Shown piece after piece: positions 39,415 to 43,255 of a stretch of DNA of 43,255 nt. The stretch comes from QHCF01 sp003244275. GTDB taxonomy: Bacteria > Actinomycetota > Acidimicrobiia > Acidimicrobiales > QHCF01. The position numbers and the translations under genes were made by a program. Numbering within the stretch: position 1 is the stretch's first letter; the number at the start of each line of letters is the position of its first letter. The stretch covers positions 1-43,255 of the forward strand of contig DAIROT010000014.1 in NCBI GenBank assembly GCA_036806345.1. Reading direction: 5' to 3'. The notes under the pieces are model-generated. The model did no database searches. It was not told where the DNA came from and worked only from the letters and a program-made list of their open reading frames with translations.

Positions 39415-42400
39415 TCAAAGGTCGACGTTAGGACGACCTGAGCGCGGATTCGGTGGGTCCAACTGGGGGGACACGTCGGATCGGCGAAGCCGGTTCGGCC
39501 CAGACTGAGCTGGGCGTTGCCAGCGTCGCCGGGAGGCCTCGGTAAGGCGCTCCAGAGCAGCGGCGCGCTCCTCGGTCGCTGGTGTTTCTTGGCCGACCGC
39601 CACGGAGTCGGGCACCTCGAGGCCCAAGTCGACCCTGACTCGTTGCAAACAGGCGCGGTGATGGTCCCAGCCCGGCCGCGCAAAGGGTTGGTCTGGTCGT
39701 TGACCCAAGGCCCTCACCATAGGGTCGTCGTCTTGCGCAGCTGGATCGAAGCCGGCGGTCTTTCGTACATCGTCGATGAGCGTGAGCCCCTCGCGCCAGC
39801 GCAATGCCGACGCCCGCTCGGAGGGCCGGGCTCCGATGAGGTCGGCAGCCCAGGTTGGAGGTTGTGCGGCAAGGGCATCCAGCGACCACCGGCGCTGGGT
39901 GGCCAAAGCCTCGTCGAGTAAGGCCAGATCGGCAGCGACACGGCGGCGATCGCCGCCTATCTCCGCTTCTGTGGCAGCCACGGCAGCCGCTCGACGGCTC
40001 TGCGCCGCCTCCACCAGCCGTAGAGCCGCCTCGGCCGTACGGGAGGCAATCAGCGCCGCCTCAGCCCTGGCCTCGGCTTCTATGACCCGGCGATCAGGCG
40101 AAACCACATCAGCCGCCTGGCTGGGTAGCCCTGGAGTGGTGGGCGCTGGCTCAGAGCCACCGGGCCGGTTTGGCTCTGGGCGTACGCTCAGGAGTAGGCG
40201 GTCATCCACCAGTGTGGGCTCATTTGTGGTGGACGCATCAGGGGTGGGTACCTCCCGGGCGTCCTCTATGTCCAAGATGGCCTCGGCCAGAGTGCGTCTG
40301 GCCGCCTCGACCTCGGTCCTGGCCGCCTCTCGCTGAGACCGCGCCACCTCGAGGGCGACCGCCGGATCCTGGTCGCCTCGCTCAAGGGCGACCAGTGAGT
40401 CCCGTCGCTCTGCCAAGTCCTTGGCGGAGAAGCCCGCCGCCAGACGCTTGACCACACGGGCTCGTTCCAATTCATCGCCAGCCATGCCCGGAGCTGCCGA
40501 GCGGCCCCAGGAACGAGCCAGGCTGGCGGCGGGGTCGACCGGCTCTATCTGAGAACCCTCGTCGTAGAGATGGGTCTCGGCAGTGGCGAGCACGTAGAAG
40601 CGAGTCGAGTCGGTAGCCCGGCTGGCCATGACCAGGCCGAGCTCGGCGTCGGCCAACCCGTAAACGAAGGCCTTGCCCTTGCGCCGGTCGGCCTCAGCAA
40701 TGATCCCCAGTGCGGCCACCCGACCAGCCTCGCCCACGGTCTCACCTTGGGCTTTATGGGCAGTGATGGCATAGCCGTGGGCCAGATATTGCTCGACGTA
40801 GTCCTTGGCCAAGGTCAGAACCCGGCCGTCCTGGTGAGTGACGGTGACCTGGCCGGACTGGCCATCTACCTCGACGATGCGAGCCCGCTGCCCGTTCTTG
40901 ATTCCCTGGTGACGGCGGGTACCGTCGGCCAGAGTGACAACCACATCACCGCTTACCTTGGCCCGGTTCTTGCCCAACAAGACCTCATCACCAGCCGCAA
41001 AGGTGCGCTCGGGCAAGGCGTAGCCACCTCTGCTGACGGCTCCTACCACCATCTCCGGGCCAGAGAGCTGGCCGGCCTCGGCCATACGGGCCCGGGCCAA
41101 CGCGTTGAGACGCCAGACCTGGGCCCGGGTGGCGGCGTACATTGCCACCTCGCCTTCAGGCCTGGCGGCCCACCAATCAGTGACACAGCCACTCATCAGA
41201 TCCTCGGGAACGTCGGCCACCACCAGCCGGCCATGAGCTACGTAGGATGCGACGGCCTCACCGGAGCGGCCGTCCCGCAGGGCCTTAATGGCCGCTCGTT
41301 CCCAGTCTTCGGCCTGACGACCATTCTCGGTGAGCTCCGAGGCGCCAAAGCGCTCGACGATCCCTGCGAATGTCCCCCCCGCCCCTACGGCCGCTATCTG
41401 GCGAGGATCCCCCAGGGCCACAACCTTGGTCCCCGCTTGACGGGCCATGGCCAAGACGGCATCCATGTCCAAGGTGTTGGCCATGCCGGCTTCATCGAGG
41501 ATCAGGACCCCGCCCTTGACGATGCTGGTGGGGGTATTGGGCGCCACGATGGCGGCCAGGGTGGTGGAGTCGATACCCGCCCCAGACCCGAGTTCCACCG
41601 CCGCTTTGCCCGACGGAGCTGAACCTTGGAGGCGGTAGCCAGCCTGTTCCCAAATCTCTCGGGCCACGCCAATGGCGAAGCTCTTGCCCGAGCCTGGTGG
41701 CCCGACTACGGCGTCGACCCCATGCCCGCTGGTGGTAATGGCTCTGACCATCTCCACCTGGTCCAGGGTCAAAGTCGGATGACGGGCCAGCACTGCCTCC
41801 ACCAGGCCGGGATCTACCATGGCCACACCGGCTTGACGGGTGGCACCCACGGCGTCTATCACCCTGGCCTCCATGGCCAGCATGGCCTGAGTCGAATAGC
41901 GCAGCTGGCAGCGGGACGCTTCCAAGTCCTCGCTACGCACCAGCCGCAGGGTCTTGGCGTTCTTGGGCATACCGTGTTCGCCAGTCAGGACGTGCCCCTC
42001 GTGGTCGGCCACTACCAACGGGACAACCCGAGGGTCATCCAGGGTGTCTTCAACCAGCTCCTCGACGTATTCTCGGCTGGCCCCGCTGGGCAGATGATCC
42101 ACCCAGGCCCTCACGACGGCATCGACCGTGAAGGCCGAGCCACCCTCCAGGAGGCCACCGTCCCCGAGGCTCAGAATCTGGTCCTTGGCTCGCAAGAGTT
42201 CCTCGTCTGACAGCGACAGCCTCCGGTCTGAGCCCCCGGCCATCTTGGCCAGACGCCGGGGGCTCAGACCCTCGTCCCGGGCCCGTGTCCGCCACTGCTC
42301 GACGAGGGCGGTGAACTCCACGTCAACCTTGGTCTTGCGGGTGGCCAGTGCCGCCGCCTCGGCCGCCCGCCGGCCCGACCCGCCGGTACGGGCCAGTTCG

Positions 42401-43104
42401 TCTTCGATGTTGGCGCGCCGGGTCGACCAATCCCGCAGTTCTGCTCGACTGAACCCGGCCACCTCCCGGTTGCCATGGACGTCGGGTGCCTCCCACACCA
42501 CGCCGAGTTCGGCTGCTCCTTTGTAGAGCTCCGAGCGGTAGATGGCTTCGGCGCCGGCCTTGTGGGCGTAGGCCCACCGCGAGTCGATGGAGGTCCAGCG
42601 GCCGTCCTCACCAAGGCCCACGTTGAGGATGATGCCGTGCTCGTGCAGATCCGGCTCGCCCTCCCGAGATGTCTTGTGCACGAAGCCAGCGATGACCATC
42701 TGCGCTCCAACATGGCCATCTCGCCCGCCGTAGCCCCGGCGAGCTGCGCCCCCGACGTCTTCTAGGTAGGCCAACCCCGCCGCCACGGCACGGTCGTGGA
42801 CGTCTCGTAGTGCGGTTCGCATCTCCTCGTCGGGGTGGAGGACAGCCAACAAGGAGAGAGACTTGGGGGCCGACATTGTCATGTCCCACCCCATGACCCG
42901 ATCGGCGTGGATGCGTTCCAAGAGCTTGGTGCCGTCGGGCTGCCGGCCCTCCGCGAGATTGGCAAAGGCTTCCGGGGTCACTTCGCCGGTGAGGCCGAGT
43001 GCTTCTGCGCCCTTGCCGAGCCATCGCCCGGCATCACCCCCCCGCTCAACGTAAGAGAGGTAATAATTGACATGTTCGGCCCCGATTTTGTGGGCGCTCA
43101 TCAT
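39415..43104 (-). CDS. MobF relaxase-helicase (TrwC/TraI-like)
   Basis: A 1229-aa protein that nicks oriT, stays covalently bound to the strand and unwinds it for transfer. The N-terminal TrwC domain has the tyrosine pair Y14-Y15 (HVNYYLSYV) and the metal-binding histidines H143 (FVHKTS), H154 and H156 (DLHEHG). A RecD-like helicase follows: Walker A VVGPPGSGKSF (about 468-475), LILDEAGMA (537-540), ALGDPRQIAAVGAG, and motif VI-like TAHKAQGETVG. The C-terminal third is coiled-coil rich. The ATG at 43104 follows TGAGGAGG; the frame's earlier Met lacks this. It is transcribed toward the transfer operon. Confidence 0.93.
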   Translation of the reverse strand: MMSAHKIGAEHVNYYLSYVERGGDAGRWLGKGAEALGLTGEVTPEAFANLAEGRQPDGTKLLERIHADRVMGWDMTMSAPKSLSLLAVLHPDEEMRTALRDVHDRAVAAGLAYLEDVGGAARRGYGGRDGHVGAQMVIAGFVHKTSREGEPDLHEHGIILNVGLGEDGRWTSIDSRWAYAHKAGAEAIYRSELYKGAAELGVVWEAPDVHGNREVAGFSRAELRDWSTRRANIEDELARTGGSGRRAAEAAALATRKTKVDVEFTALVEQWRTRARDEGLSPRRLAKMAGGSDRRLSLSDEELLRAKDQILSLGDGGLLEGGSAFTVDAVVRAWVDHLPSGASREYVEELVEDTLDDPRVVPLVVADHEGHVLTGEHGMPKNAKTLRLVRSEDLEASRCQLRYSTQAMLAMEARVIDAVGATRQAGVAMVDPGLVEAVLARHPTLTLDQVEMVRAITTSGHGVDAVVGPPGSGKSFAIGVAREIWEQAGYRLQGSAPSGKAAVELGSGAGIDSTTLAAIVAPNTPTSIVKGGVLILDEAGMANTLDMDAVLAMARQAGTKVVALGDPRQIAAVGAGGTFAGIVERFGASELTENGRQAEDWERAAIKALRDGRSGEAVASYVAHGRLVVADVPEDLMSGCVTDWWAARPEGEVAMYAATRAQVWRLNALARARMAEAGQLSGPEMVVGAVSRGGYALPERTFAAGDEVLLGKNRAKVSGDVVVTLADGTRRHQGIKNGQRARIVEVDGQSGQVTVTHQDGRVLTLAKDYVEQYLAHGYAITAHKAQGETVGEAGRVAALGIIAEADRRKGKAFVYGLADAELGLVMASRATDSTRFYVLATAETHLYDEGSQIEPVDPAASLARSWGRSAAPGMAGDELERARVVKRLAAGFSAKDLAERRDSLVALERGDQDPAVALEVARSQREAARTEVEAARRTLAEAILDIEDAREVPTPDASTTNEPTLVDDRLLLSVRPEPNRPGGSEPAPTTPGLPSQAADVVSPDRRVIEAEARAEAALIASRTAEAALRLVEAAQSRRAAAVAATEAEIGGDRRRVAADLALLDEALATQRRWSLDALAAQPPTWAADLIGARPSERASALRWREGLTLIDDVRKTAGFDPAAQDDDPMVRALGQRPDQPFARPGWDHHRACLQRVRVDLGLEVPDSVAVGQETPATEERAAALERLTEASRRRWQRPAQSGPNRLRRSDVSPQLDPPNPRSGRPNVDL

Positions 43105-43255
43105 TGTCCCGCCCTCCTCACCGGACGGGGCAAACACAGCCTTGGCCCACAGCGCACTACGGGAACAGTAACCCCCTCGGCACCCTTGTGCATCCTGTGT
43201 GCGGGTTGGTGTGGCGGTCTGGCGGGTTGGGGCGTGAGTGGTCGGGCGAGGGCTG
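43105..43255. other. relaxase upstream region, candidate oriT/promoter
   Basis: No gene is visible in these 151 bp. They hold the relaxase ribosome binding site, a single CGGGACA box on the relaxase sense strand (43111-43105), a small inverted repeat GCAC-CCTT-GTGC near 43180-43191, and a 9-bp direct repeat GCGGGTTGG at 43201-43209 and 43222-43230 (21-bp step). MobF origins of transfer commonly lie next to the relaxase gene and carry such repeats. The region is cut by the window edge, so it cannot be judged fully. Confidence 0.35.

Noticed and set aside
4667..43255. Second copy of the tRNA-Thr 3' end (far attachment site) within the window
   Set aside because: No matching repeat was found on reading through; the relaxase at the right edge suggests the element continues.
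1..43255. Insertion sequences or transposases
   Set aside because: No DDE, IS200/IS605-type HUH or serine transposase reading frame was recognised; the only HUH enzyme is the MobF relaxase.

Overview
The window looks like high-G+C actinobacterial DNA. Support comes from trehalose synthesis genes next to a DUF3263 gene and a LytR_C-domain gene, a WhiB-type iron-sulfur regulator, the SCO6880-type conjugation protein family, and frequent GTG/TTG starts with 4-nt stop/start overlaps. The order cannot be fixed from sequence alone; an Acidimicrobiia-like lineage is plausible but is only inference. A run of 10 Ns at 5330-5339 shows this is a draft, possibly metagenomic, assembly.

Left flank (1-4691), chromosomal: the end of an unidentified gene, a glycerate kinase, otsA, convergent otsB in an operon with a LytR_C membrane protein and a DUF3263 protein, then tRNA-Thr(UGU). 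From 4692 to the right edge the DNA reads as an integrative and conjugative element (ICE) inserted at the 3' end of that tRNA. It starts with a tyrosine integrase (interrupted by the assembly gap) and an excisionase operon. It still continues at 43255, so the far attachment site is not in the window.

Layout of the element: (i) integrase/excisionase, 4787-6469; (ii) a short patch of decayed passenger genes (HAD-like, membrane and VOC fragments), 6650-7825; (iii) a leftward replication operon with a 65-aa protein, a winged-helix protein, a 27-aa ORF, a primase-polymerase and SSB, 7957-10511; (iv) a rightward Tad/Flp-pilus-like operon (CpaB-like, TadZ-like, TadA, TadB, TadC, pilin, three TadE/G-like proteins, lipoprotein, secreted protein, membrane GNAT protein), 10943-20015; (v) a 1102-aa transmembrane LysM/winged-helix/BTAD protein, 20012-23320; (vi) a rightward type IV secretion operon (small membrane subunit, VirB6-like, SCO6880-like, VirB4-like, CHAP hydrolase, HD protein, Dam methylase, WhiB, VirD4-like coupling protein, giant methylase-helicase, DUF4913), 23482-39387; (vii) a convergent MobF relaxase-helicase, 39415-43104.

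The most striking feature is regulatory. Three start regions (excisionase operon, replication operon, secretion operon) carry near-copies of one control cassette: TGTCCCGA-type boxes repeated with an exact 12-bp period, a central palindrome, a constant 9-bp spacer to a CATGCT hexamer, and a conserved foldable 5' leader ending in the ribosome binding site. A variant with the same 12-bp period (TGTCCCAACAA, twice) sits just upstream of the integrase start. Excision, replication and transfer therefore look like one regulon. The element encodes a membrane-anchored protein with extracytoplasmic LysM domains and a cytoplasmic SARP-like (winged helix + BTAD) end. SARP proteins are known to bind phased direct repeats, so my leading hypothesis is that this protein is a cell-wall-responsive switch for the regulon. 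The Tad-like pilus operon has its own sigma70-like promoter and a strong leader hairpin. Combining a Tad-like pilus, a MobF/T4SS machine and a primase-polymerase replication module in one ICE is the second main point of interest.
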